The notes beneath the pieces were generated by a model. The model searched no databases. It was not told where the DNA came from and saw nothing but the letters and a program-made list of their open reading frames with translations. Both the position numbers and the translations under genes were made by a program. Of a stretch of 64,000 nucleotides of DNA, positions 15,347-23,868 are shown in pieces. Source of the DNA: Sphingopyxis sp. FD7 (GTDB lineage: Bacteria; Pseudomonadota; Alphaproteobacteria; Sphingomonadales; Sphingomonadaceae); the NCBI RefSeq assembly GCF_003609835.1, contig NZ_AP017899.1:1-64000 (forward strand), given 5' to 3'. Numbering within the stretch: position 1 is the first letter of the stretch; the number at the start of each line of letters is the position of its first letter.

Positions 15347-16805
15347 CGGATTCGACGTCGTCCAGCTCACCCGCCACGTGCCCGAGCCCTGCCGGCAACA
15401 GGTGAGGCCGCTTCGCGAAATGCCCTTCAGGCACGACGCCTGGTCACCTGAGGAACTGGCCGATCTCGCACGAATGTTTGCCGATGATGCCGCCATCGCG
15501 GAAATCGGGAGACATCTCGACCGCAAGCTGCACGCAGTTCGAACGAAGATCCACGAGCTTGGGCTGAGACGGAACTCCGTCCGCGAGTGGACGCCACTCG
15601 ATGACGCCGAGCTTGCCCGACGTTACGGGATCGACGCCACCGCCTCGATCGCAGGGGACCTCGGCCGCAGCTGCAGCGCGATCTACGCTCGCGCGCAGTA
15701 TCTCGAGCTCACCGAACCCAATCCTCCTGAATGGACCGCTTGGGAAGACGCGCAGCTCCGCGCAGGCTACGCCGAAGCGATCAACGCCGCGCGTATCGCC
15801 GCGATTATCGGCCGCCCCGTCAGCGGAACCGCGTCCCGCGCCTCGAAACTCGGGCTACGCCATCCAAACAATCCCGATGGATGGACCGACAAAGAGATCT
15901 GCCGCGCCCTCGAATTGCTCGAAACGGGTCTCCTCTACACCAAGGTGATCGATATCCTCGCTACCGAGGGATTTCCACGCCGATCCAAGGCCGGCTTCGG
16001 TCCGAAGATACGCGCTGCGGGCTACACAAGAGGATGGGGGAGGGCGTGGCTGCCGGAAGAGGACGCGCTTCTTCGCAAGGCCTACGCGCACGGCAGCAGC
16101 CTCACACCACTGAGAACGCGGCTCGGAAGAACGCGCCACTCGATCAAATGGCGCGCCGAGCATCTCGGCCTTAACGGCACCCACAAGCACGAGAACGGAT
16201 TTCGCGGCGGGCCTGACTGGAGCGAAGCCGACATCGCCTATCTCCGAGAACACTATGGCTCGATGCCGAACGCGGCTCTCGCGAAGCAGCTGGGCCGAAG
16301 CAAGCTGGCGGTCTCCACTCGCGCGAATGTCCTAGGCCTCGTCCATGGCTACATCAGGCCGTGGAGCGAGGATGAGCTAGCTGCGCTCGAAATTGCCTAT
16401 CGCTGCAACATCGCGATTGCGGACCTCGCTCTGGCGCTGCGACGAAAGGCCATGTCGGTGTCGAAATTCGCGACGAAGCGGGACCTTCATTTCGGGCGCC
16501 GTGCGCGGCTCGACCGACCGCCGACACTCGGCGTCATTCTCGCGCTGGAAAGGGGAGGGGGAGGGGAAACCGGGAACAGATCCATGAAGGAGGACACCGG
16601 TGAAACACGACACGATCAGGGCGACCGTCAGCCCGGAAACGATCTCGAAGGTGACGCGCCTGTTCAACGGGACGATCGGCGACATCCTGAACGAACTCCT
16701 GCAGAACGCCCGTCGCGCTGGCGCGAGCGGAGTCGACGTCGACGCGATGACCGTCGAGAACGGCTTGCGGGTTACCATCGCCGACGACGGCTGCGGGATC
16801 GATGA
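15321..16805 (+). CDS. Multi-repeat Myb/SANT-like DNA-binding protein
   Basis: 494 residues from ATG 15321. About seven repeats of 45-55 residues each begin with a Trp and acidic pair (AWSPEELADL, EWTPLDDAEL, EWTAWEDAQL, GWTDKEICRA, AWLPEEDALL, DWSEADIAYL, PWSEDELAAL) and end in a recognition-helix-like segment such as GRSKLAVSTRANVLGL. This is the GcrA/Myb-SANT-type helix-turn-helix pattern. The frame overlaps the ATPase stop by 26 bp, and its 3' end runs 206 bp into the next gene; a one-base shift in the G-rich tract 16547-16570 would instead end it at 16587. The last ~80 residues are therefore doubtful. Confidence 0.7.
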   Translation: MSISSHSPDGFDVVQLTRHVPEPCRQQVRPLREMPFRHDAWSPEELADLARMFADDAAIAEIGRHLDRKLHAVRTKIHELGLRRNSVREWTPLDDAELARRYGIDATASIAGDLGRSCSAIYARAQYLELTEPNPPEWTAWEDAQLRAGYAEAINAARIAAIIGRPVSGTASRASKLGLRHPNNPDGWTDKEICRALELLETGLLYTKVIDILATEGFPRRSKAGFGPKIRAAGYTRGWGRAWLPEEDALLRKAYAHGSSLTPLRTRLGRTRHSIKWRAEHLGLNGTHKHENGFRGGPDWSEADIAYLREHYGSMPNAALAKQLGRSKLAVSTRANVLGLVHGYIRPWSEDELAALEIAYRCNIAIADLALALRRKAMSVSKFATKRDLHFGRRARLDRPPTLGVILALERGGGGETGNRSMKEDTGETRHDQGDRQPGNDLEGDAPVQRDDRRHPERTPAERPSRWRERSRRRRDDRRERLAGYHRRRRLRDR

Positions 16806-18270
16806 TCCGGCTCGCGTGCTTGCCCTCGGAGCATCGCGATGGGACGCGGCCGTCGCAAACGGCGAGGATCCTGCCGGGATGGGCATATTCAGCTTGGCAG
16901 GCAAGCCAGCGACAATCCAAAGCCGGACAGAGAACGCGACCACAGGTTGGGCGATCGAAATCCCCGCAGACGCCTGGACCGGCGAACGCGATATCGCCGT
17001 TCGGACCGCCGAAATCGCACGCGGGACCTCGATCCGGTTCGACATCGAGGGAATCCACGAGGGCACGCTGGAGCATGAACTCACCGAGGCCGCGAAGTTC
17101 TTTCCGTTACCGGTCCGATTCCGCGGCAAGGAAAAGCCCCGACAGGACTTCCTCGCCGGCGCGCATCACATCGAGAACTGGAACGGCAGTCGGATCGGCA
17201 TCTTCAAGGGTCGCCCCTATCACCGGACCCCGACCGTCAACTTCCACGGACTAACGCTTTTCGCCAAGCTGTTCATCGTCTCCCAGATCGGCGGCGAGCA
17301 GCTGCACGCCAAGGTCGACATCGGGACCACGCCGGAGCTTCAGCTCGTCCTGCCGGCACGCAAGGAATTCGTCGACAACGCAGGCTTGGCGGCTCTGAAA
17401 AAGGCCTGCGAGATCGGATGCTACCGGGCCCTCGCGCGCGAGGGTAAACACAGCCTCGCTTTCGAGGATTTCCAACGGGCCCGCAAACTCGGTGTCGAGC
17501 TGCCCGAGGCCGAGGCCTGCCTCAATGGCTGGGAGCCCGACATCGCCGATGGCGACACCGGAGCCGAGGCCGGAGAGTGCCGGGAGATCACCGGGGACGA
17601 ATTCCTGATGGACGATCACGACGCGCACTTCGGCCAGGCCATCGCGCGCGCATTGGGCGACAATCCGATCCGCGGGAAGCTCGTCTCGCGGAAACGCGGT
17701 TTCGAGGGCTACAGCTGGTACGACGAGCTGAGAGAATTCAGCGAACCGATCTTCCTGGTGACAACCGGCGGGGTCACACATCGCGTCGACGCAGTCGCAG
17801 CGGATCCGCCTCTCGCGACAGTGACCGAAGCCGAGACCATCCATCTCGAATTCGCGATCGACGAACAGGGAGGCCGAACGGCCGAGCGGGAAAGCGTGGA
17901 TGCCGACCTGGTCTTCACCTTCCCGGACGGGTGCTGCTCGGACGGGCTCGACGATGTCACGATCGCGTTCGTTCGTACGGAGGCGCTCACCCCCGACAAG
18001 CTCGTCGACATCCTCGACAACGCGTGCTTCTCACCGTGGAACGACAGCGAGGCCGACAGCTGGGACACCCAGCACGACCGGTTCCTGCGCGATGCCCGTG
18101 AACTCGCATATCGCATCCTGGTCGACGAGAACGCGGCGATCGCGTCCCAATTTCGCGACGCGGTCGCACGGATCATGTGGGCGCTGCCGAAAGGCAAGCG
18201 CGTCGCGATCGCATTCACCCACGACAGCCCGATCGCAGTCGAGGTCTCAGACCTAACGGAGTCCGACTGA
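16600..18270 (+). CDS. GHKL (Hsp90/MORC/histidine-kinase-like) ATPase
   Basis: 556 residues from GTG 16600, preceded by AAGGAGG. The GHKL ATP site is clear: N-box NELLQNARRAGA (about residues 29-40), G1 box DDGCGI and G2-like box GMGIFSLAG. Downstream is a second domain of mixed alpha/beta character (ELQLVLPARKEFVDNAGL) as in Hsp90- or MutL-like proteins, and an acidic C-terminal half. No kinase receiver or histidine dimerisation domain is seen, so it is an ATP-driven clamp rather than a sensor kinase. Its stop overlaps the next start (ATGA). Confidence 0.8.
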   Translation: MKHDTIRATVSPETISKVTRLFNGTIGDILNELLQNARRAGASGVDVDAMTVENGLRVTIADDGCGIDDPARVLALGASRWDAAVANGEDPAGMGIFSLAGKPATIQSRTENATTGWAIEIPADAWTGERDIAVRTAEIARGTSIRFDIEGIHEGTLEHELTEAAKFFPLPVRFRGKEKPRQDFLAGAHHIENWNGSRIGIFKGRPYHRTPTVNFHGLTLFAKLFIVSQIGGEQLHAKVDIGTTPELQLVLPARKEFVDNAGLAALKKACEIGCYRALAREGKHSLAFEDFQRARKLGVELPEAEACLNGWEPDIADGDTGAEAGECREITGDEFLMDDHDAHFGQAIARALGDNPIRGKLVSRKRGFEGYSWYDELREFSEPIFLVTTGGVTHRVDAVAADPPLATVTEAETIHLEFAIDEQGGRTAERESVDADLVFTFPDGCCSDGLDDVTIAFVRTEALTPDKLVDILDNACFSPWNDSEADSWDTQHDRFLRDARELAYRILVDENAAIASQFRDAVARIMWALPKGKRVAIAFTHDSPIAVEVSDLTESD

Positions 18271-19169
18271 TGCCGCCGCGGGTCCTGTGCTACGGCGTCG
18301 GTGTCGACAGCACCGCCTTGCTCGTAGAGCTCGAAGGCCAGGGCGACGCGCCCGATCTCGTGCTGACTGCCGATACCGGCGCGGAGAAATACGAGACCTA
18401 TGAGTTCCAGCGACTGATGCGCGCATGGATGGAAGAGCGCTCCATCCCCTACGAAGTCGTTCGCTACGAAACGAAGCGCTTCAAGAACTGGCCGCCCTAC
18501 CGGGACCTGACCGAATCTTTGCTCACCAACGGGTGCCTCCCGTCCATCGCATTCGGGCGCCACAGCTGTTCGCTGAAATACAAGGCGGCACCCCAGGAGG
18601 CGTTCCTGAAAGCGTGGCAACCCGCGATCGAGGCCTGGGCGGCAGGCGAAAAGGTCATACGCTACATCGGTTACGATGCATCGCCGCGTGACGGGCAGCG
18701 CTACGATCACGCAAGGACGATCGACGATCCTCTCTTCGACAATCGCTATCCTCTGCGCGAGTGGGGATGGGATCGCGAGCGCTGCAAGGCCCGGATCGTC
18801 GAGGCCGGGCTGCCTGTCCCGCCCAAGTCGTCCTGCGTCTTCTGCACGGCGATGAAACCCGACGAGGTCAGGTCACTGTCACCAGAATGGCTGAGGACGA
18901 TCGTGCTGATCGAGGCCCGCGCGGCTCCGCGCCTCAAGACGGTCGAGGGGCTCTGGCGGCGCACGACGCGCACGAGGCCGGGGCGGATGACGGACTTCAT
19001 CCGCGACGAAGGTTTGCTGCCCGAAGATGAGATCACTCGCATCATCGAAAGTGCGCCGGCGGACCTGGTCGCGTTCCAGACCCGCGCAGCTTCGCAGCCG
19101 CTCGAAGAGCGCACGCCGATGGCGAGCTGGCTCGAGCGCTTCCACGCAGGAGAAACCCACCATGCTTGA
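18270..19169 (+). CDS. Second PP-loop (PAPS reductase-like) protein
   Basis: 299 residues. The opening VLCYGVGVDSTALLVEL is a PP-loop variant (GVGVDST in place of SGGxDS), followed by LTADTGAEKYETYEF. Cysteines occur in FGRHSCSLKYKAAP and in KSSCVFCTAMKPDEV (CxxC). These features match the phage/plasmid PAPS-reductase-like family. It is translationally coupled to the GHKL ATPase (1-bp overlap) and to DUF3768 (8-bp overlap). It is only distantly related to the PP-loop protein at 12946. Confidence 0.8.
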   Translation: MPPRVLCYGVGVDSTALLVELEGQGDAPDLVLTADTGAEKYETYEFQRLMRAWMEERSIPYEVVRYETKRFKNWPPYRDLTESLLTNGCLPSIAFGRHSCSLKYKAAPQEAFLKAWQPAIEAWAAGEKVIRYIGYDASPRDGQRYDHARTIDDPLFDNRYPLREWGWDRERCKARIVEAGLPVPPKSSCVFCTAMKPDEVRSLSPEWLRTIVLIEARAAPRLKTVEGLWRRTTRTRPGRMTDFIRDEGLLPEDEITRIIESAPADLVAFQTRAASQPLEERTPMASWLERFHAGETHHA

Positions 19170-19533
19170 AGCACTGACGACGACGTCACCGAAGACGAGG
19201 ACGGAGCGGATCGCCGAGCTCAACGACCGCGCCCGGCACGGGCTCGATCGGACCGCACGGACGGTCTTCACGATCGGACTCCTTGACGAATTGAGCGACG
19301 GTTCGAGGGCCAGTGACATCCTCGCACAGGCGCGGATCATGAAAGCCATGCGCGAATGCGATTTCAGCGGCGACTCCCCGGAACGAGACATGGCTTGGTT
19401 CGAGGTGGACGGTATTCGCATGATGATGAAGATCGACTATTTCGACGCCGACTTCGAATGGGGATCGGAAGATCCGGCCAACGCTGCAGAAACGCGGCGG
19501 GTCATCACGATCATGAGACCGGAGGATTACTGA
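19162..19533 (+). CDS. DUF3768 family protein
   Basis: 123 residues. RIAELNDRARHGLDRTARTV and the C-terminal MMMKIDYFDADFEWGSEDPA and RRVITIMRPEDY are the hallmarks of DUF3768 proteins, common on alphaproteobacterial plasmids. Function unknown. Start ATG 19162 overlaps the preceding gene by 8 bp and follows AGGAGAAA, so it is part of the same operon. Confidence 0.85.
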   Translation: MLEALTTTSPKTRTERIAELNDRARHGLDRTARTVFTIGLLDELSDGSRASDILAQARIMKAMRECDFSGDSPERDMAWFEVDGIRMMMKIDYFDADFEWGSEDPANAAETRRVITIMRPEDY

Positions 19534-19535
19534 AA

Positions 19536-19727
19536 ATGGGTATTCGACCTGCAGGGCCCTCGACCCGGGATAATATCGAGACCGCAATCTCGCATCTTCA
19601 GCGCGCACGCAGAGCCTTGCGCGAGGCCGACTGCCCGAAGGCACTGGAGAAGGTGCAATCCGCGCTCGCAAGCACGCAAGGCGCGTTGCGCCACGCAGAC
19701 CACCGGATCGCGCGAGGCGCAGCGTGA
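19536..19727 (+). CDS. Small helical hypothetical protein
   Basis: 63 residues from ATG 19536, 2 bp after DUF3768. The core NIETAISHLQRARRALREAD and KALEKVQSALASTQGALRH is predicted to form two long helices. Its stop overlaps the next gene's GTG start (GTGA). Not recognised; the tight spacing on both sides supports it as real. Confidence 0.6.
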   Translation: MGIRPAGPSTRDNIETAISHLQRARRALREADCPKALEKVQSALASTQGALRHADHRIARGAA

Positions 19728-20068
19728 GCCGACATCAGCTCCCGCTGCGCGAGGGCGTCGAAGCCTCGTCCGCCTGGATCGGTTGGGACAGGCCGCTTCT
19801 GACCTTCTTCGCGCAGGTCTTCGTCACCGATCCCGCAGACCCGGACGAAGAGGTCGAACTGCTCTGGCGCGGCACAAGCGAAGGAGAACTCCCCAGGCCG
19901 GTCGACGCCATCAGACTGCTCGAACACTACTGCGAAATTCCCGCCGAGATTGCGGCCTCGCTGGAAATCGACCGGATGAGGACGCTGGCGACGGTCGACG
20001 GGCCAAACCAGCAAGAAGCGAAGGCCTTCCTCGCCCGGCTCGAGGCCCGGGACTCGCCCTACGAATAA
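19724..20068 (+). CDS. Hypothetical protein
   Basis: 114 residues, GTG start overlapping the previous stop by 4 bp. It has an LTFFAQVFVTDPADPDEEVE strand region and a helical C-terminus. No family recognised. It closes the compact backbone operon; a duplicated regulatory block follows at 20088. Confidence 0.6.
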   Translation: MSRHQLPLREGVEASSAWIGWDRPLLTFFAQVFVTDPADPDEEVELLWRGTSEGELPRPVDAIRLLEHYCEIPAEIAASLEIDRMRTLATVDGPNQQEAKAFLARLEARDSPYE

Positions 20069-20225
20069 CCGCGAGAATCCGCTGAACACCTGACGCACGT
20101 GCCCCTGCCGGGGCTTCGTGCGGACTGGCGCGCGTGCGCGCGCTGCCGGGCTGCGCCCGGGGGGAGGGAGGGATGAAGGGAAGTGGTCCGGACAAGGGGT
20201 TCGGGCGAGCATCAGGAGACTTCCC

Positions 20226-20726
20226 ATGAACATCGGTACCCTCAAGGCCAACGGCGACGGCGTCCACATCGGCCGCATCGTGACGATGGCATTCGCCGCG
20301 ACCATCGCCCTGCGCGAGTTCGTCTCGACCAACGAGCGGGCCCCCGCCTTCGACGTGATGGCGCTCTCGGCCGACCGCCGCAGCTGGGTGAAGGTCGGCG
20401 CCCTCTGGGAATACACGTCGAACGAGACCGGCGAGGTGTTCCTCTCGGGCCGGATCGACGATCCCAGCCTCGACAAGCCGATCGACGTCGCACTCTTCCG
20501 CCAGAACGACGACAGCTACAACGTCGCCTGGCGCCGGCCGCAGCGCAAGCGCACCCTGCCCGGCATGGTCAGCGAGAACGACGGCGAGCTGCCGCCGCTG
20601 ACCGCGACCGCGACCGGCGGCGAGCCCGAGCAGGCCGGTGGCACCACCGGCGGCGACGGCCTCGGCGAGAGCACCGCGCCCGCCCCGAAGGGCAAGGCCA
20701 AGGCGAAGGAGACCGCCGACGCCTGA
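20226..20726 (+). CDS. DUF736 family protein (copy A)
   Basis: 166 residues. MNIGTLKANGDGVHIGRIVT opens the protein as in DUF736, and WRRPQRKR closes the conserved part. The tail (about residues 118-166) is low complexity (GEPEQAGGTTGGDGLGEST ... KGKAKAKE). DUF736 proteins are frequent on conjugative plasmids near replication and antirestriction genes; their function is unknown. The protein is identical to copy B at 22809. Confidence 0.9.
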   Translation: MNIGTLKANGDGVHIGRIVTMAFAATIALREFVSTNERAPAFDVMALSADRRSWVKVGALWEYTSNETGEVFLSGRIDDPSLDKPIDVALFRQNDDSYNVAWRRPQRKRTLPGMVSENDGELPPLTATATGGEPEQAGGTTGGDGLGESTAPAPKGKAKAKETADA

Positions 20727-20740
20727 CGACAGCGTCCCCC

Positions 20741-20768
20741 GGCCGGTGCGACCCCTCCCGCACCGGCC
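20741..20768 (+). repeat. Perfect hairpin after DUF736 copy A
   Basis: GGCCGGTGCG and CGCACCGGCC form a 10-bp stem around an 8-nt loop, 14 bp after the stop codon. It lacks a T tract and stands just before the terminator. Copy B has the same hairpin at 23324-23351. Confidence 0.8.
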
Positions 20769-20775
20769 ACTCACG

Positions 20776-20812
20776 AGGCCCGTCCGCGCGACCCCCGCGG
20801 GCGGGCCTTTTT
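20776..20812 (+). terminator. Rho-independent terminator after DUF736 copy A
   Basis: A GC-rich stem (GGCCCGTCCGCG pairing with CGCGGGCGGGCC around a short loop) is followed directly by TTTTTA. Repeated unchanged at 23359-23395 in copy B. Confidence 0.85.
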
Positions 20813-20890
20813 ACTGCCGTCTGCTCCTGCGCCCCGACACCGCCAGCGAAGGAAAAGAGGGTGGGGGCGATCGAGCAACAGGAGGCCGAA

Positions 20891-21388
20891 ATGACCAGCA
20901 AAACCTTCACGATCGATCTCGGCGCGTCGCCCTGGGGCGAGGACTGCGCCCAGCTCGGACACACGCCGCATTTCGAGCAGGTGAACCGCATCGAAATCGC
21001 GCTCTACCGCGCCGCGCTCATAGCGCTCTATGGACCGCCGCCGCCGGGAATCACTCTTCGCTCTGCGACGAATTATCACGACTTCGGCACCTACCGCACG
21101 CTCGAAGCCGTCATCGACCCGCTGCAGGACGATGGCACGCAGAGCGCCTACACCGAAAAGCTCGACACCGGAATCGAGCGGTGGTTCCACGCCGGCTTCT
21201 CACGTCCGGAGCCAGAAGGCGTGTCGAATGCCACCGAGGGGGCGCGATACTGCGAGCAGGCAATTCGCGGAGCGATTACCACGACCCGTCCGCTGGGCGA
21301 CGGCACGTTCTTCCCCGCGGAGTTCCAGACCCTCAACGCCAATCTGCGCGCAGCCTACCCGGCCGCCGCGGAACTCGCGATCGCCTGA
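20891..21388 (+). CDS. Hypothetical protein
   Basis: 165 residues from ATG 20891, preceded by CAGGAGG. It reads TFTIDLGASPWGEDCAQLGH, with a helical C-terminus ending AAAELAIA. Not recognised. It starts a four-gene cluster (20891-22641) located between the two DUF736 blocks, with 12-bp or overlapping junctions. Confidence 0.6.
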   Translation: MTSKTFTIDLGASPWGEDCAQLGHTPHFEQVNRIEIALYRAALIALYGPPPPGITLRSATNYHDFGTYRTLEAVIDPLQDDGTQSAYTEKLDTGIERWFHAGFSRPEPEGVSNATEGARYCEQAIRGAITTTRPLGDGTFFPAEFQTLNANLRAAYPAAAELAIA

Positions 21389-21399
21389 AAGGATCGACC

Positions 21400-22083
21400 A
21401 TGGCCGACCATTACACCAAGACCGCGTTCACTATCGAAGCAGACGCGGCGGACATCGTGTTCCTCTCAGAGATCGTCGACCTGCACCTGTCGATCGTCCC
21501 GGAGGGGGAATGGCGTCAGCAGTTCGAAAACCGATCGGCCCGCTTCACGAACACCTTCACAGGCTCTGACGAGGATCCTTTCGAGGCCTACCGCACGCTC
21601 TTCAGTGACGGCGACTATCCAGAACCGGGCTTTGACATCCACCGCTGCGGCGAGACCGCCTCGGGGCGCGAGCGCATCATTATCTCCGGCGATCAGATCG
21701 ACCCCGAAACTCTCGCCAACATCGTCCAGGCGGCTTGTCCCTCGGCGCTCCCGACGGGCTTCTGCTACAGTTATGGCTGCAGCAAGCTGCGGCCCGACGA
21801 GTTCGGCGGGGGATTCGTCCTCATCACCGAGAACGACATCGTCTTTCGCGGCACACAGGAGGGGCTCGCGTCAGCACTCGCACAGCTCGACGACGAAGAT
21901 GCCCGCTCGCTTGTTCTGACCACCAGACATCCCGAACACGGGCTGTCCTACTGGAACAGAGAGCGCGGTTTTGGGCGCCTCGCCGACGCCACCGTATTCA
22001 CCCCAAGCGAGGCCGCCCGCCACGATCCGGTCATCGCCAACGACGAACCCGAATGGACGACGATGCCGCGGTGGCCGCAATGA
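21400..22083 (+). CDS. Hypothetical protein
   Basis: 227 residues from ATG 21400 after GAAAGGATC. No familiar domain; the centre has a GFCYSYGCSKLRPDEFGGGF stretch with two nearby cysteines. Its stop overlaps the next ATG (ATGA), indicating coupled translation. Confidence 0.6.
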   Translation: MADHYTKTAFTIEADAADIVFLSEIVDLHLSIVPEGEWRQQFENRSARFTNTFTGSDEDPFEAYRTLFSDGDYPEPGFDIHRCGETASGRERIIISGDQIDPETLANIVQAACPSALPTGFCYSYGCSKLRPDEFGGGFVLITENDIVFRGTQEGLASALAQLDDEDARSLVLTTRHPEHGLSYWNRERGFGRLADATVFTPSEAARHDPVIANDEPEWTTMPRWPQ

Positions 22084-22391
22084 GCGGCACGGACCTGCGC
22101 AGGATGCGCGAGCGGCGCGATGACACCCAGCGACTGCTCCTCACGATCCGGAAAAAGGTGAACCGGGACGCCGAAGCTGCGGTCAGGGCATCGCATTCGC
22201 TTCCATTTACTCACGGTCGGCATTCGACGAGCTGGACGCGCCACCACGAAGCCGCTTTCCGCCGCAACCAGGGCGCGCTTCTAAGCGATCGTCGAAAGGA
22301 GATCGGCGCGCTGGAAGCCAAGCTCGCGCGCCAGAACAGAGCGATCACCGATCACCACCTGCGCAGCGCGCGAGCCGGCGCCAATGCTTGA
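22080..22391 (+). CDS. Hypothetical basic coiled-coil-like protein
   Basis: 103 residues, rich in Arg and predicted mostly helical (DLRRMRERRDDTQRLLLTIR and EIGALEAKLARQNRAITDHH). Overlaps both neighbours by 4-8 bp. Not recognised. Confidence 0.55.
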   Translation: MSGTDLRRMRERRDDTQRLLLTIRKKVNRDAEAAVRASHSLPFTHGRHSTSWTRHHEAAFRRNQGALLSDRRKEIGALEAKLARQNRAITDHHLRSARAGANA

Positions 22392-22641
22392 CGGCGCGAT
22401 ACGCGCGGCACAGCATGGCGGAATGCCGACGAAGGAAACCATCGACACAAGCCACGGCAAGGTGTGGATCACACACTTCGACAATGGCGACGCGTCGATC
22501 TGGACGCCGCCAGGCTCCAGGCAGAGCGATTTCGTGGCCGATATCGTCGGTGGACGCGCCGCGTGGAAGCCCAAGTACCGCGCCTGGATCGCACCGGCAG
22601 TCCACGCCCAGCAACTGATCGAAGAACTCCAGCAAAGCTGA
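22384..22641 (+). CDS. Small hypothetical protein
   Basis: 85 residues; may start at the inner ATG giving MPTKETIDTSHGKVWITHF. A short beta-rich core (DASIWTPPGSRQSDFVADIV) precedes AWKPKYRAWIAPAVHAQQL. Not recognised. The second DUF736 block starts 30 bp downstream. Confidence 0.6.
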   Translation: MLDGAIRAAQHGGMPTKETIDTSHGKVWITHFDNGDASIWTPPGSRQSDFVADIVGGRAAWKPKYRAWIAPAVHAQQLIEELQQS

Positions 22642-22808
22642 CCGAGAGGCTCCGTAAGGAGCAGCTCTGGACCTGACGCACGTGCCCCTGCCGGGGCTTC
22701 GTGCGGATTGGCGCGCGTGCGCGCGCTGCCGGGCTGCGCCCGGGGGGAGGGAGGGATGAAGGGAAGTGGTCCGGACAAGGGGTTCGGGCAAGCATCAGGA
22801 GACTTCCC

Positions 22809-23309
22809 ATGAACATCGGTACCCTCAAGGCCAACGGCGACGGCGTCCACATCGGCCGCATCGTGACGATGGCATTCGCCGCGACCATCGCCCTGCGCGA
22901 GTTCGTCTCGACCAACGAGCGGGCCCCCGCCTTCGACGTGATGGCGCTCTCGGCCGACCGCCGCAGCTGGGTGAAGGTCGGCGCCCTCTGGGAATACACG
23001 TCGAACGAGACCGGCGAGGTGTTCCTCTCGGGCCGGATCGACGATCCGAGCCTGGACAAGCCGATCGACGTCGCGCTCTTCCGCCAGAACGACGACAGCT
23101 ACAACGTCGCCTGGCGCCGGCCGCAGCGCAAGCGCACCCTGCCCGGCATGGTCAGCGAGAACGACGGCGAGCTGCCGCCGCTGACCGCGACCGCGACCGG
23201 CGGCGAGCCCGAGCAGGCCGGTGGCACCACCGGCGGCGACGGCCTCGGCGAGAGCACCGCGCCCGCCCCGAAGGGCAAGGCCAAGGCGAAGGAGACCGCC
23301 GACGCCTGA
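22809..23309 (+). CDS. DUF736 family protein (copy B)
   Basis: 166 residues, identical in protein sequence to copy A. The nucleotide differences found (for example CCC to CCG, CTC to CTG and GCA to GCG near 23047-23075) are all synonymous. The terminator and leader are duplicated too, so each copy should be an independent transcription unit. Confidence 0.9.
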   Translation: MNIGTLKANGDGVHIGRIVTMAFAATIALREFVSTNERAPAFDVMALSADRRSWVKVGALWEYTSNETGEVFLSGRIDDPSLDKPIDVALFRQNDDSYNVAWRRPQRKRTLPGMVSENDGELPPLTATATGGEPEQAGGTTGGDGLGESTAPAPKGKAKAKETADA

Positions 23310-23358
23310 CGACAGCGTCCCCCGGCCGGTGCGACCCCTCCCGCACCGGCCACTCACG

Positions 23359-23395
23359 AGGCCCGTCCGCGCGACCCCCGCGGGCGGGCCTTTTT
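23359..23395 (+). terminator. Rho-independent terminator after DUF736 copy B
   Basis: Same GC-rich stem and TTTTTA tail as at 20776-20812. Confidence 0.85.
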
Positions 23396-23478
23396 ACTGC
23401 CGTCTGCTCCTGCGCCCCGACACCGCCAGCGAAGGAAAAGGGGGTGGGGTTGCGGCAGACCAGTGGAGAGGCCAGACC

Positions 23479-23754
23479 ATGCCCCAGCAACCCAGGACGC
23501 AGCGCCTGCCGAACTTCATCATCATCGGGCGAACCCGCGACGGCGAACTCGATTGCATCTCCGCGATCAACGGAACGCCGATTGCCGACCCGCAAATATG
23601 GAACACCCTGCTGGTCGAAACCCATCGCTGCCTCTCGATCGCCGTTGGCGAAGAGCTGACGGTGTGGAGCGTGCACGATATCAACGCCGTGCTGCTGCCT
23701 GACGCCAACGCCATCGGATTTGCCGCACGCATCGACCTTGCCGAGATTGCTTGA
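23479..23754 (+). CDS. Hypothetical protein
   Basis: 91 residues from ATG 23479. Reads QRLPNFIIIGRTRDGELDCI ... EELTVWSVHDINAVLLPD. Probably a small mixed alpha/beta protein; not recognised. Followed by a 114-bp gap with the short repeat CGGATTGTTATCCG near 23777-23790. Confidence 0.5.
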   Translation: MPQQPRTQRLPNFIIIGRTRDGELDCISAINGTPIADPQIWNTLLVETHRCLSIAVGEELTVWSVHDINAVLLPDANAIGFAARIDLAEIA

Positions 23755-23868
23755 ACATCCGGACAGTCCGGATTATACGGATTGTTATCCGCATGACGGT
23801 AATGACGACGACGACGATGACGGGCGTGGCCCGCTGGTAACTTGGCGATGATGAAGGCGGAGACGAAC

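Larger units (their letters stand above)
20088..20857 (+). repeat. 770-bp direct repeat, copy A (leader + DUF736 + terminator)
   Basis: Matches 22671-23440 at a constant offset of 2583 bp, with only about five substitutions that I can see. It comprises a GC-rich leader with hairpins (GCCCC-TGCC-GGGGC), a polypurine tract, the DUF736 gene and two 3' hairpins. The coding differences are synonymous. Confidence 0.93.
22671..23440 (+). repeat. 770-bp direct repeat, copy B
   Basis: Second copy of the block at 20088-20857 (leader, DUF736, hairpin and terminator). The match stops after GAAGGAAAAG at 23440, beyond which the downstream genes differ. The intervening 1.8 kb (20891-22641) is unique. Confidence 0.93.

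Noticed and set aside
12946..19169. Dnd phosphorothioation system based on PP-loop proteins
   Set aside because: No dndB, dndD or dndE homolog is nearby and the PP-loop proteins do not show a clear DndC layout; kept only as a general hypothesis.
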